NCBI GenBank assembly: GCA_015657535.1
Contig: JADHZB010000596.1
Location: 1 to 64,000 of the forward strand
Origin: Nephromyces sp. MM_2019
Taxonomy: Eukaryota; Apicomplexa; Aconoidasida; Nephromycida
DNA length: 64,000 nucleotides
Direction of reading: 5' to 3'
Shown here: positions 26,801 to 39,000 of the stretch, in pieces
How the letters are laid out: each line of letters opens with the position of its first letter
Position numbering within the stretch: the stretch's first letter is position 1
Made by a program: the position numbers and the translations under genes
Notes under the pieces: generated by a model
The model's database searches: none
Told to the model about the DNA's origin: nothing
Seen by the model: only the letters and a program-made list of their open reading frames with translations

Positions 26801-28177
26801 GTCCAAATAAAACAGAATACACATAAGCATGACATTATATTTTGTAGAGCTCTGCATTAACTAAAGATTTTCTAATTACTTTGGAAAATCAAAAGCATAA
26901 TTTTTCTCAAGAGCACAGAAGTAACATGAGAAATCTACAAAGAAAAGTCAGTAACTTGTGTATATAAATCAATGTCTTATTTATCTCTATATTTTATGTT
27001 GTATTCTTAAGGTTCTCCAAGGAGTAAAAAATTGTTTATTGATGCTTGATGGACTTCATCTATTTAAATCCAAAATAGTAAGTAACTCTTCAACGCTTCT
27101 TTTATCAATCTACACAGCCATTAGTACACAGTGATCAAGCCAAAATTTGTAAAATACAAACTTAGATTATATAAGTTAGATATCTCAACACCTCATTATG
27201 AATCCACATGCGCTTTATTACTTTCAATTAATTTCAACACAATAGGGTAGATTCGGTGTCCTATTGGCTAATAGAGTGATATTTAGTTTGGATGAGAAGA
27301 AACACCTATTGATGATGCAGGTAAATCAAATATTTGCTTATATAGATTTAAATATATGTGTGCCTATATGTATATAGTAATTTGAAAATAGCAACTGTTT
27401 GTATGGTTTTTAATAGAATACCCTGCTAAACGAGAGAAAAGATGACTTTACACCAACCACCAATCAAATTCAAACTATCCATCCTACTTGGTTGACTCGT
27501 TTGGCCCCTACCTTACCTAATCTAGGTCTTGAACTTGATATGGGTAAATTTGATGATTTGAGTAGAATCTCAATAAGTAGCTTATTAAGCTCTAGATCAA
27601 ATTCATCAGACCCTAATCGTACACAAAACGCTAAAGAAAATGATAAGGTTTGCTTTTATGTACTACACTTTTTTATATGTGCTCAAAAATTAGTATGTTA
27701 ATTACTTATATCTGTAAGGATATCCTTGTAAATGTTTGCTTATTAATTTATCGATCACAGCTTTCATGATACCTAAATAATTTTTTTCACTTTTTTATCT
27801 GTATGACTCAGAATATAAATTGTGAAACCGCAACAAATGTTGACAATAACACCAATCGTGGCCCATACACAAGTTCATTAAAGACATCCAGTTTAAATTA
27901 TATAAATGTCTATAGAGAAAAATTCCCCTCATTACTCAACCCTAAGACTTCTCAACTTAAGGGTGGTGAAACTAGTAACATCTCCTTTACGCTGCCAAAA
28001 CAGAATAAGAATAGCGTGGATACCTTTAAGGATAACACCGCTTCATCAATTTGGTCTATAAAGGCAATTGAAGAAAATGAAATTACAAGCAAATATCATG
28101 ATATTAATGACATAAGCTTAGAAGATTTTATTGTACCCCAGCCTTCTTTTAAAAAAAAATTTTTGATCAATTCTTAG
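20899..28177 (+). CDS. 21-exon protein of unknown function, Pro/His/Ser-rich N half and helical C half
   Basis: No family recognised. Exons: 20899-20937, 21598-21703, 21921-21980, 22121-22218, 22378-22496, 22895-23664, 23810-24214, 24415-24482, 24613-24721, 24906-25066, 25249-25348, 25483-25574, 25844-25918, 26019-26074, 26260-26360, 26551-26624, 26848-26946, 27012-27077, 27246-27320, 27417-27647 and 27812-28177. All phases agree, giving about 1089 residues from MEYRLTNMKRVSP. Residues 100-140 are basic (ERTRRVQQYRRRSWKSKND). Residues 140-400 are rich in His, Pro, Ser, Thr and Tyr and look disordered. Residues 400-590 contain SSKRHK and KHRRIS patches that may be nuclear localisation signals. 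Residues 590-970 are predicted helical, with segments such as VEIIKGLLDKYKIPHPPG and ALHKALQEKFSDHLKRM. The tail is Ser/Asn-rich. The basic patches and low complexity hint at a nuclear or RNA role, but this is inference. The intron at 26361-26550 starts with GC rather than GT. The start codon is the least certain part. Confidence 0.75.
24825..24880. repeat. (AT)n tracts in an intron
   Basis: Two runs of about 16 to 20 bases of alternating AT lie within the intron between exons 24613-24721 and 24906-25066 of the 21-exon gene. Confidence 0.8.
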
Positions 28178-28544
28178 TTTTGTAGATATTTTTAGCCATA
28201 ACATACATTAGACTCGCTTTTGGAATAGACAAAATTAAGACATTTTTGCCATTTGTCATCCAATGTACAATTCAAAAACATTCTTGAGAGAAATATTTTT
28301 GAGCCTTCAAATTAACACACACAAACACCGAAAATGAATTAAACATGAAATTACCACCATCTAATATAACTCAATACATTTTAAATTCTTTTAGTTAAGA
28401 AAATCTAAAATTAACCCACACTATTGCATCATTTATAGATGAGATTTATTCATTAATATACTGTAGATAATCTATTTGGCTTAAAATTTTGTCATAATCT
28501 ACAACCCTCTACACATCCAACTTTGAACTTACTGATCATTTACA
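28178..28544 (+). other. Intergenic, 367 bases
   Basis: Short spacer between the 21-exon gene and the EF-hand gene. It must contain the 3' end of one and the 5' end of the other. No recognisable motif. Confidence 0.5.
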
Positions 28545-29684
28545 ATGCAAAGCCAAGCAAATAAGACGGACAGTGGTAGTGCAACTACCATCGAAACATT
28601 CAAAATCGAAGGTTTAGATTTTATGTTATATAAATAACCCAGGATCTTAACTTTATATACATATTTTGCTTTTGTGCATACATAAGCTTGACAAGACCCG
28701 TAGTGATTTTCAAAATAATAAATCTAAATTAGCATATATTCAACTTAAACTCGATGCTCGGATAAATTTATTTCCAAATTGATATCATTTAAGAGTAAAA
28801 TTCCATCTAAAACATGTATAACCCTATGTATGAAGCTTTTGAACCTTAGATATCAATCTTGCTACCCCCAGCTTGTATATAGACAATTGATACATATTTT
28901 AAGCTATCACTCATTTTCAATTTTGTACCATGAATACCTTGTGTCCAACTAAATGATAAAAACAATTAGAACCTTCACGTTTCGAGCGCAATACAGCAGG
29001 GGAAATAGAAAAAATTCGGAAGAATGATTTAGGTATATGAACTATTTTATAGTTATCAGTTATCATGAATAAATTTGATCTAAATTTATCTATTTCAGTG
29101 AGTTGTTGGATTATGCTAGGTGGAGATGAAGCTTGTGAACGATACTTGTCACAAGGTTTGCACTAATATCTTTAAAACAAGCTCTCAAAATATGTTATTA
29201 TATGAGTATACAACATATTGAAAGAAGTCAAATTTTTTATTTAAATAGGGATCATTAATGAGTTTCTTAAAGAGTTTAAGCTTGGAAATGCTAATGTATG
29301 TCGAAAGTTTCGAATCCCTAACCCTATACCTATAAAAGTATAGTTAGATTATTTATCATGTGTTCTCTGCTAAAACTTTACATTAATTCAGTATGAACTG
29401 GTAAAGGTTTTGTATTTACAAGTCCATAAGCACTGTGCATCAATTAATTGATTGATGCTTACTTTAACTGTGTGCCTTCATTGATTTAGCTGTAAAAATT
29501 CACTGGTGATATTTTATGAGTTCAACTCACTTGTCTTGATCTAGGAATTTATAAATCGAATAGACTTAAATAAGGATGGCAAGATCGATTTTGAGGTAAA
29601 GTCAATTTGTTTAAACAATTCATTCCTTGAATGTTATTTTTTTTACTATTTTGCAAGGAATTTTTTAGCTACTTTAACTTTTGA
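28545..29684 (+). CDS. Small EF-hand protein, calmodulin-like axonemal type
   Basis: Six exons, 28545-28611, 28970-29032, 29099-29155, 29249-29295, 29545-29595 and 29658-29684, all in phase, encode 103 residues ending at TGA 29682-29684. The last 20 residues form one canonical EF-hand with loop DLNKDGKIDFEE at 85-96: Asp1, Asn3, Asp5, Asp9 and Glu12 ligands are present. The splice junction falls between the two final Glu codons. Upstream, WIMLGGDEACERYLSQG is a degenerate first EF-hand without ligands, followed by a helix INEFLKEFKL. The pattern of W/F..LGG, then a variable loop, then (I/L)IxEFxL, then a canonical loop is familiar from small calmodulin-like proteins of flagellar axonemes such as those of dynein docking or light-chain type. 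The exact family is not certain. It sits directly upstream of delta-tubulin on the same strand. It is shorter than typical relatives because the N-terminal EF-hand pair is absent. Confidence 0.8.
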
Positions 29685-30480
29685 TATGAGATAGAGAACT
29701 CATCAAATACGCATGTTTCTTAGCTAACTTAAGTATTTTTAGATGATTAAGTTGGACTTGTCATCTCATTTAAAAGAAAATATATACATTGAGGTTTGGT
29801 TGATTTAGTTATTTTTGATTTGGTTTCGACTACATAGTAATGTTATAGAAAAGGTTAATCGGTTATAAATTTCAAAAAATTTTAATAGATTGAAATCTAT
29901 AAATTTTAATTGATTGAAACCTATAAATTTTAATTATTATAAAAATTTAGAAAACCTTGAGAAATTTATTAAGTAGCTGTCCTGATTCAATAGGAGATCT
30001 AATTTTTGAATAGTCATTTAAAAGTCCTTTTTTGAGGAGGATCATAGCTGAAGAAACTAATTTGTATTTAAGATTTAAGTTATTTCATCATAGTCGTTAG
30101 GCATTGCTAAAAAATCCTAGTCTTTGAGTGAAATTCTACCTCTATTAGACACTCGTCTCACAAATCACACTAATGTAATACTTGGAGCTATAAATAAACA
30201 AGATTCAAGCAAGGAAAGCAACATTGGCAAAATTTGATAAAAGAAATGATTATTACTTCAATTTGTCAAGCATATTTTTACTATAATTAAATATTATACA
30301 AGTATAAGATAATAAAAGGTTTTCTATGTAAAATACATTTTAGGATCGTGGGATCCATATTTGACGCTGTCGAAAGTTAGTAGATTGTAACACTATAAGA
30401 ATTTAATTAGCCAAATAATCGAAATTCTTAGATTAATCAAAATATTGGTGTGTTTATTTGAACTTTATGATTAAAAAAGT
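29685..30480 (+). other. Intergenic, 796 bases
   Basis: AT-rich region between the EF-hand gene and delta-tubulin. Two nearly identical short segments near 29885-29945 read AATTTTAAT(A/T)GATTGAAA. No coding exon was seen. Confidence 0.45.
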
Positions 30481-32515
30481 ATGGCTACCATAACAATTCA
30501 TGTCGGTCAATGTGGTTTACAACTGGCACATAAATTTTACAATCAAATATTTCACGAGTCGCAGAATGTTTTCGCATTGGAGAGGAGTCAAGCAATTCTT
30601 GACTCATTTTTTGACTCTAATAATAATAATAATAATATGTTTTATAGTAGGTCGGTGTTAGTAGATATGGAACCAAGGGTTATAGAGAAACAAATGTGTG
30701 ATACACAGCAAAACCTGAAAGCAAACAGTAATAGCCAAGCAAGCTTTTGTTGGAATTATCCACACAACTCAACAATTATGAAGCCAACGGGTTCTGCTAA
30801 CAATTGGGCTGTAGGCTATTACCAACATGGCCCAGAAAATCATCATATAATTTCGGAGGTAATACAGGCTCAACTAGAAAAAGCTGAAAATAGCAGAGCG
30901 TTTTTGATTTTCCGGAGCGTTGCTGGTTAGTTAAATTGATAAATAAAAAAAATGTTATCAAATACATCAAGAGAGAATTAAAATAAGTACGACTCTCTAA
31001 TTGGCATTGAGCTATATCTAGTTCATTCCTGATTGCATTAAAAAGTGCTAGATATTCTCTGAAGCATAAATTGTATGGAGTCAATTTGATCATATTGAAA
31101 TGCACTGGAATCCATAGATTGTGTAAACTTTAGATAGCCATAACTTTTGTTACAGCCCCTTTAATGAGTTAACAACTATGCTTAAAAAAAGGTGATCTGT
31201 TTGATTAGGTGGAACAGGATCGGGTTTAGGGTCTTATATCGAAGAACTACTAAAGGATCTATCGCCAAAAAGCTTGCTATTTAATATAAGCGTTTGGCCG
31301 CTTACTGGAGGAGAAATAAATGTCCAAGGATATAACTCTATTCTATCTCTTTACACTACCTATCGTGAAAGGTATGAAATTGATTTTATTAAAATATTAA
31401 GTGAAACAACCAAATTATTCGATTAAAAACTACTTATGGAATTGCAATGTTAATTTTTTTTTTCTGCTTTGGTGTTGTAGTGCTTTCTTTATATCATCAT
31501 TGATATCATTTTAATATATAGTGATGGTATTTTTTTCCTGGAAAATGAAAGATATGCCTCTTTATCAAAATATCTCGAAGGCGATAAGTCTAAATTTGAA
31601 CTTACACAAATAAACACACATATGGCCACAGCTCTCGCTGGTTGTCTGATGCCACAGTGTTATAAAAGTACTACTGGAACATTAGTTGAATCAATGCCAT
31701 ACATCTACTCTAGTTTATGTTCACATCCTGTTTACAAATTAATTAGCTTGCGTAGCTTGCCTCAATACTCACTGAAGAACATTGAGTTTTGTGAAGATAA
31801 CTTCAAAGGGCTAATTCGTCGGTTATTCCTAATGCTAAAAAATCTCACTATAATTGACCTCGAGTGCTCCAAACCATTGGATATAGGTCATAACGATCTA
31901 AAGCTGAGGAATCTGTATTCGTACTTCTTAAGCCTACTGCTCAAACAAAAAGCTACTCAAGAATTTTCAAAAGATTTCAGAAATCCCGAAATAATATATA
32001 ATACAGAATTAAAAGGCCTTCTCAAAATCTATGCTGAAGAAAAACATCGCAATGAGATATTTGCGTCACTACCTAAAGTCTCACAAAACCTGAAAGTATT
32101 TACTTTTTAATCATTAACTTTAATTCTAGCATTTTATTTACTCCAGGCGAGCTCTTAGCAATCTTAATCATACATATTTACATAAATTTAGCTTTCTGTG
32201 AACAATCCTCCATTGAAAGATCTTAAAAAGAGCTTATATCTAGCATCAAATTGTCAAACACCATTATTTACACTTTCAATGTAAGACACTTGTCTTGTGA
32301 TCTAATTTATGGAAAAATTGTGTTATTATATTGTCTAATTTCAAAACAATTTTCAAAAACTTCTTAGGGTTCTTGAGAAAACCAAACGCCTTTATCAATA
32401 TAATACTTATTACCATCAATTTGAATCACAGGGGCTTGAGAGAATAGATATTGAATCAGCAATTCTTCAAGCAACAGAGGTAATAGGATCTTATTCTAAA
32501 ATTAACTGTCATTGA
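30481..32515 (+). CDS. TUBD1: Delta-tubulin
   Basis: Delta-tubulin belongs to the centriole/basal-body tubulin set and is needed in many eukaryotes for stable triplet microtubules. Five exons, 30481-30925, 31209-31371, 31522-32095, 32192-32280 and 32368-32515, are in phase and give 472 residues; the human protein is about 453. Family marks are the N terminus TIHVGQCGLQLAHKFY, VLVDMEPRVIEKQM near 60-75, NNWAVGYYQHGPE near 110, the nucleotide-binding glycine loop GGTGSGLGS at 149-157, VWPLTGGEINVQGYNSILSL, and a C-terminal helix with YHQFESQGLE. The order and spacing follow delta-tubulin rather than alpha, beta or gamma (VDMEPKVI and WPYGTGEVIVQNYN in relatives). A run of six Asn in the N-terminal domain is a lineage-specific insertion. 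The gene supports a life cycle with flagellated gametes. Its stop lies 93 bases from that of the convergent coiled-coil gene. Confidence 0.93.
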
Positions 32516-32608
32516 CGGAGTTAGCAATAAACTTTAACAATCATGCTATAAAAGATTTTGATCAAATTTATTTTAAAAAATAAATAAACTTTTATTATTT
32601 CATGCATT

Positions 32609-34391
32609 TCATATCTCCTTGTCCCATAAACTGACAAGAAACTTCTTATCTGTTCTTCTCAAAACAAACTCAATTGTCTTATAGACCTGAAGTATAATTT
32701 TGTTTATTGGATTAGATTTATTTGATGCTTTTGATGATTGCCATTCCTCTATATTTTTGAGCATACTATCTATAATTTTTTCGCAAGTCTTATAAATTGT
32801 TAAATGATAAGAATAACTAAACTCTTGGTTCATCTTGGATAAGCTATGAAATTATAAAAAATGAGGGAAAACATCAAGGATTTTGTTTTTTTTATGGATA
32901 ACTTAATAAAAATAAGTTTTGACAGGAATTTAACCTTTTTAAAGAGAGAATTTCATCTATATATTCTTGATTATCAAGATAGCCTGGAAAATTAAAGCTT
33001 TGAAAGTTACTCCTTAAATTGTAATCTAGAGTTCATAGCTTATATTTAATCATTTGTATAAGGCATTAACTGAATTTATTAGTACTACCATATAAACTAG
33101 CTCTGCGCAAGGATGAATTATCTTTTATACTCCTTAAATTGATATCTACTTGATTAAAATTGCTTTTTTTTTGTTCGATAGCTACTGAAATGGCTGACTG
33201 AGTACTTTTCAATGACTTAATTTGGTGATTAATAAGCTTCTGAAATTAATTTAAACATCAGCATTTTAATAAGGCTTTTTGTTGGGTACTGTTACTAAAA
33301 AAACATATCTCCAAATTTGTCAAGCCAATAGTCAATTTCATTTAGATTTAAGTTTAATTAACACTAACAAACCTGCTTCATAATATTTTCATAGGTCAAA
33401 ATTATAAAAGTTGTTATTAAGAAACTTTCACTGGGATTAGAAATCCACTTCAAGTGAGTCTTTATATGATTAACAAAAGAAGGGAATTTTTTCATCAAGA
33501 AGTAAAGCTTCTCCATCGGAATGCTTTGCTTTTTCATACTAATGTTGTCTTTAGCCTTTTTTTTAAATTAAGTAAGATTTTAAAAATCTTAAATCATTAA
33601 TGTTTTAAATTTTTAAAAGTCAGGAACAGAAGAGCTGTTTGTTATAGTGTTATTATATCTATCTTAACTTAGTATTTCTCAAAATCTGGTAAGCAGGTAA
33701 ATGCAAGCACAAAGTTTGAGGTTCTGTAACCATAATAAATTCAAGCTTCCGTGTATTGAATTCAGAAAGTAGGTCATGGAGGTGCTTCAACCTTCTATTT
33801 TTAGCATTGGGAACCTCCTGATAAATGGGTATTTATAAAAGCATCAAAAAATTATTCACTAATAATCGAATTTTAAGATTTAATAAGTCAAGTCCCTATC
33901 AAAAAAAGCTTATGGGCGCCAATTTAGCCCTGAATGGTATCTAAGAGCAAGCTAGAATATGAAAAATCTTCGATTAATTTGTTAAAAAACATGGGAGCTA
34001 GTTAAGCTAGACTTAAAAATAGACTGTTTTAAATCTATATTGCCCTCATAGAAAGATCTTAGTACTAAAATTCATAGGAGTATCTTAAAAGTTTTTACTC
34101 TAAATCACTTTTGAATATATTTGAATATACGGATTAAGAGCAAATGGATCACAATTATAAAGCTGAGATTTTATAAATAATTTGATGTATAAAACTTACT
34201 CGGTAAATCACATTGGGTAAAGAATCATTGCAACACCGTTGGATATCATTAACAGTTTGATAAGAAAACAGCTCAAGCAGTTGCAAAAAATTGGAATGTT
34301 GTAATAATTGAGTTTGAAGCTCATCTAGGGTTTTCATTATGGTTTTGAAACCATTTTCAATTAAAGGCTCTTCCATATTCCTTATATACAA
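32609..34391 (-). CDS. Helical/coiled-coil protein of unknown function, convergent with delta-tubulin
   Basis: Exons from the 5' end: 34391-34200, 33817-33711, 33538-33373, 33239-33089, 32983-32935 and 32843-32609. Phases agree and give 299 residues ending at TGA. The donor after the second exon (GTGCTT) is weak and is the least certain splice. The start is either the Met at 34391 or an in-frame Met at 34376 (MEEPLIENGFKTIMKTLDEL). Nearly the whole protein is predicted helical, with Leu-rich heptad-like stretches such as LDELQTQLLQHSNFLQLLEL and RRLKHLHDLLSEF. Further segments include KKFPSFVNHIKTHLKWI and KLINHQIKSLKSTQSAISVA. No catalytic motif, signal peptide or membrane segment was seen, and no family was recognised. 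The neighbouring delta-tubulin and EF-hand genes make a flagellar or basal-body role worth considering, but the sequence itself does not show it. Confidence 0.65.
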
Positions 34392-36033
34392 AGGAGATAA
34401 TGTGATTTACGCCTTTTTTTTTACTTATGCTCTATTGTTTTTTAAAATTCCTGAACAAAGCATATAAATCAAGCTATAAGAAAAATTTTGTGTGTCCCAT
34501 TGCCATAAATTAGTAGATCTTACTATTAAAATTTTGAAATAAGTTTAGTGATAGTGACTTCATTTATCAACACCATAGTCGTAGCAGATGTGAAAATATA
34601 GATATCTTTGGCATAAAAAAAACATAGGGTTTGAGATTTCAAATAAAAAACCTGTGCTCTTTTGATACCATCAACATCTAAATGTTTACTCTAGGCAATT
34701 TAGCTTATTGGGTCACTCATGTTAAAAATCTTGAAAACTATTACTATAAATATTCAAGTTATATTCCAATTGATGACTTGTAAGGCTTAAAGAGATAAAA
34801 CTATGATAGCATGTAGCTAGCTAGCTTTTAAGATTTATGAGTGTATATGAAACTTTGGAGTTAGTATAAGCATAGTTTTCAAATCTTAAACTTTGCCATA
34901 CTTACACCTAGTAACACACAATGTTATTTTTATGCAAATAAGGGAGATTTGAAATTAGCCCAAGTTTTTGAAAAGATAGTTTTTAATATTACTTTAGAAT
35001 TCAAGATGTCGAAGCCCACATCAAATATTTAGGATACATTTATATAACTTAGATTCGAAGCTAAGTATTTATGGCCTTATATTGGTATCGTTTCAAAAAA
35101 GTCTAAATAAAAAACTAAACACTTGGAATTAAACTTTAAAATAGCTAGTTAAGAATTCAGTTAAACAAAATTTGAAACCATGATTTAAATAAATTTAAGA
35201 TACCTCACATCATTTATTGCATGTCCTCAACGATTTTACTTTAAGGCATCATAGCTATATAATCCTGTTTACAAAAATTTTGTCACCCAAAGAGTCAATT
35301 TTTTTAGAGCTAAAATTCGACATTAATCAGAGAGTGAAATACTTTTTCTGAATAAACCATTCTTTAAGTGAAATAGTGTTTCAATAGATAATTATTTAAA
35401 TGATTTTATTAATATGTAAAAACTCTAAAATTATTTTCAAAACACTAGAATCAGTAAAAAAGCTTCTATCTTTGACAAATTTCAGGCGTTTATAATTTTG
35501 ACAAATTAAAATTTTAATAGATTTGCTACAACTCTATCAAAGTGTGTTTAAAAAGCTCAAGCTTTATTACATTTAGTATTCTCAATGCTATTACCCGAGT
35601 CTTGCTTTTTCCAATTCATATAATACACATGGTATTAATAAGTGAGCTTTTTAGAACCCAACTCAACAAATCCCAAATTTTAAAAAAGTTATAGTTTAAA
35701 CAAAAATACTTTTTTCAACTAGGCTTGGTTAGAGCTGAGCACGAAGTCTATTTAGTGTTAACATACTCGGGATTAAATTTATATATATCATTAATAGACG
35801 ACAAGTAAGTTCTTTTGTTGTTGTTAAAATTCTTCGACTGATAAGTTCTAACTGTTACACTCACCTTGAGTTTGTCAGGTACTTTCATATGCTTAGATAC
35901 ACAATATATTAAATCAAAAATTCATCATCAACCTGATATCTAACGATAAAATCATGCGAAGCATTCTTAATACTAGACATTCTGCTAAATCTAAACAATC
36001 TTAATTATTCTTTTATCTGTTGTTCTATAAAGG
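34392..36033. promoter_or_regulatory. Divergent intergenic region, 1.64 kb
   Basis: This separates the start of the minus-strand coiled-coil gene from the start of the plus-strand ubiquitin hydrolase. It is AT-rich and non-coding in all frames as far as can be read. It presumably holds both promoters; no specific element was identified. Confidence 0.45.
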
Positions 36034-39000
36034 ATGATGAGTGACAAACAAAACGATGCCTCCAGAACTCTTTTTCTGGCCCCCCGTTCTATCAGTTTCG
36101 TTAAAGGAGCCAGGGACTCAATAGAATCTGATTCAATCAATGATTCTAACCCATCCATTCTGCAAAGTCGCTCTATATCGACATCATCAAAAAGAGACCC
36201 CTCTACTCATGCTAACCACAATTTACCTTTACCCAGACCAGAGTGGTGGTTTTTTAACCCAAATATGCTTCCTAAACTTAGGCAGATTTCACCAGGAGCT
36301 GTTGGCTGCGGGCTGAATAACCCTGGTCTAAATATCTGCTTCATGAATGCAACCCTTCAAGTATGGTTTCCAACGATCTATTTATGATTTATTCCTGAGG
36401 CTTATGGTTGAAAATGACCGATTATATTTTTTAACGAGTCTTGATGTATTGATAGAACATACTCACTTAAAAGATGTTATAGCAACTTTTACTATAAATC
36501 TTATGCTCTAATTATTTATCTATATTTTCAGGCCTTAACTTACGCCCCTGGAATGTGTGATGATATGCTTAAGGCTAAGCACTCAAAGAAATGCCCACAT
36601 CGACCACTGCGAACCTTCTGTGCCCTTTGTAAGTTTGAGGAGCAAATCAGAGCAGTATTGAGCCAACCTAAAGGCGCTATATCAAATCAGATTTATATGT
36701 GGGTCAAACGTCTTATATGGAAAAACTACCGGATAGGAAAACAAGAAGATGCTCACGAATTTCTTAGATTTTTTATGGAATCTCTGAACAAAGTAACCTA
36801 GAGAAATAGAATCTTGTTATTTTATAGAAACTATCTAATTATTATCATAAGTAATCTTTTAAAATTCTTGCTACATAAATTCGGTTATTTTCATTTTATT
36901 AAAAGTTATATACTTTATTACTTCTTTGTATAAATAAAACCCGTAATTTACTATTTAACCAGAGCTGCCTCCCATTGGATTTTCAAACAAGCTTAGCCCA
37001 AAATAAGTTGCGTGAAGCTGACTGGATGACAACTTATATTAGCCAATTATTTGGTGGGTGGCTTAAAAACTCCATTCTTTGCAAAGGATGTGGCTATAGA
37101 TCAAATAAATATGATTCTTGTTTAGATTTCCTTGTGGAGATATCAGGTCTGTTTTATTATATATGCTCATAATTTTTTTAATTCAAATTTCAATTTTTTT
37201 CAGCTTCATCCTCAATAGAAAATGCTCTTTCTCGATTCGTAAGGCCCGAATATTTGACGGGTGGAAATAGATATATGTAAGCTGAGTCATTTGCTCCAGC
37301 TATGACCTTTATTCACGATTAAAACTCATTTTCATTAATGCTTTTATAACATTACTTGGGTGGAACCCAAAAATACGTATTTAGTTATTAGATATTTCTA
37401 ATAAGCTTAATAGATTTGATTTTTAATTATTTCATTTTAAAGGTGTCCCGTGTGTGAGGAGAAGCAAGATGCCATAAAAAAGTTAGTCATTCATAAGGCA
37501 CCTAGACTTCTCACTATACCCCTTAAAAGGTGAAAATTTATTAAGAAATCTTATTCAAGACCTAATTACCCCGAAAGCTATTACTGAGTTTAGGTTTGGC
37601 TTCACCTTTGAACTTAATGCTGTGAAATGCACTAGGCCAATAGAGTTTCCCATGACTTTAAATATGGAGCCTTTTATACACCCAACAGATCCTGAATTGA
37701 AGAAGTTGGAATATTACATATATGATTTATGGGCCATTGTCTGCCATTTAGGTAATTCTTTACGCTCTGGGCATTATGTCACTTATGCCAAAGCCTTAAA
37801 CAATTTGTGGTATTATTTCGATGACGAATGTGTGAAACAGGTATCTCACTTAAAATTTTTTATACCTAAATGAGAATACATTTCGTTATTTTACAGTCAA
37901 CTCTTTTTTTTAACATTACATTTGGAAATGTTTTATTAATTAAAACAACCTCATAGTGATATTGCTTATATGATTACTTAGACTAAGGAGTCACAGGTTT
38001 TGAATCAAAAACAAGCAGCATATATATTATTCTATGCCCGGCGTGGTGACGTAACTGATATTAAAACTTCAGAAATTTCCAAATTTTCCCCTTCGAATAT
38101 GAAATCTAATAACACCGTAGAGATGGACACAGTTTCAACCATTGATTCTAGAAAGAACATAAATTCATCTTATACTAATAATTATAACCAGAGTAGTGGC
38201 ACAACATTGGCTCAAAAATTCAAAAATCAGCATTCAATCAAAAATTGTAAGCAAAGCTTAGAAAATAATGAAACAAAGAATAATATTAGATTAATCAATA
38301 AGGAAAAATTAAGATATTTAAGCGATTCTTCTAATTCTAATCACAATCATTCACAAAAGTTTTATAAGGAATCGGCTTCTAAATACTTTACCATTTCAGG
38401 GAATTCAAAAAATTCATGCTCAAATCAATCCATTAATTCGCAAAGCAACTCAAGCTGTCTTTCAATATCTTCTTCTAATTCTTCAGCAGCCTCTCAAACC
38501 AAAGAATATCGAAAGACCTTAGTGCCTGTGAAAATTATGGGATACAGTAAAAGGCCATTATCAACTAAAAATTTGAGGAGAAAACTTATTCTCAAAAAGT
38601 TAGTAAGAATTGGTTCTAAACCTCAAAAAGATTTGATTGAAAATGAATGCCCAGGCTCAAGAACAAAGGAGGTTAAATAAATATTTATAATTAAAATATT
38701 GTGAAATTTTCCATTGTTTCTAGTTCTAATACACTATTTCCAAGTAATTTTATAAAATTATTCATTTATTAACAGAATGATTCAATACCATCTCATCTAA
38801 CATCATCTACTACTGAAACTTCGGAGTCTGCTCCCATCCATAATACTGAAGCAGAGGGAAATTTCAAAGCCGGAGCTCGGATCCGAATTTCTAATTCTAC
38901 AAAATCCCAATTCGGTGTTACGAAAGGTAATTAACTTTATATCCTGGTTCTTTCATCAAGAGCGATAAGAATTAATAAAATTGATTTATTTTGAATTTTC

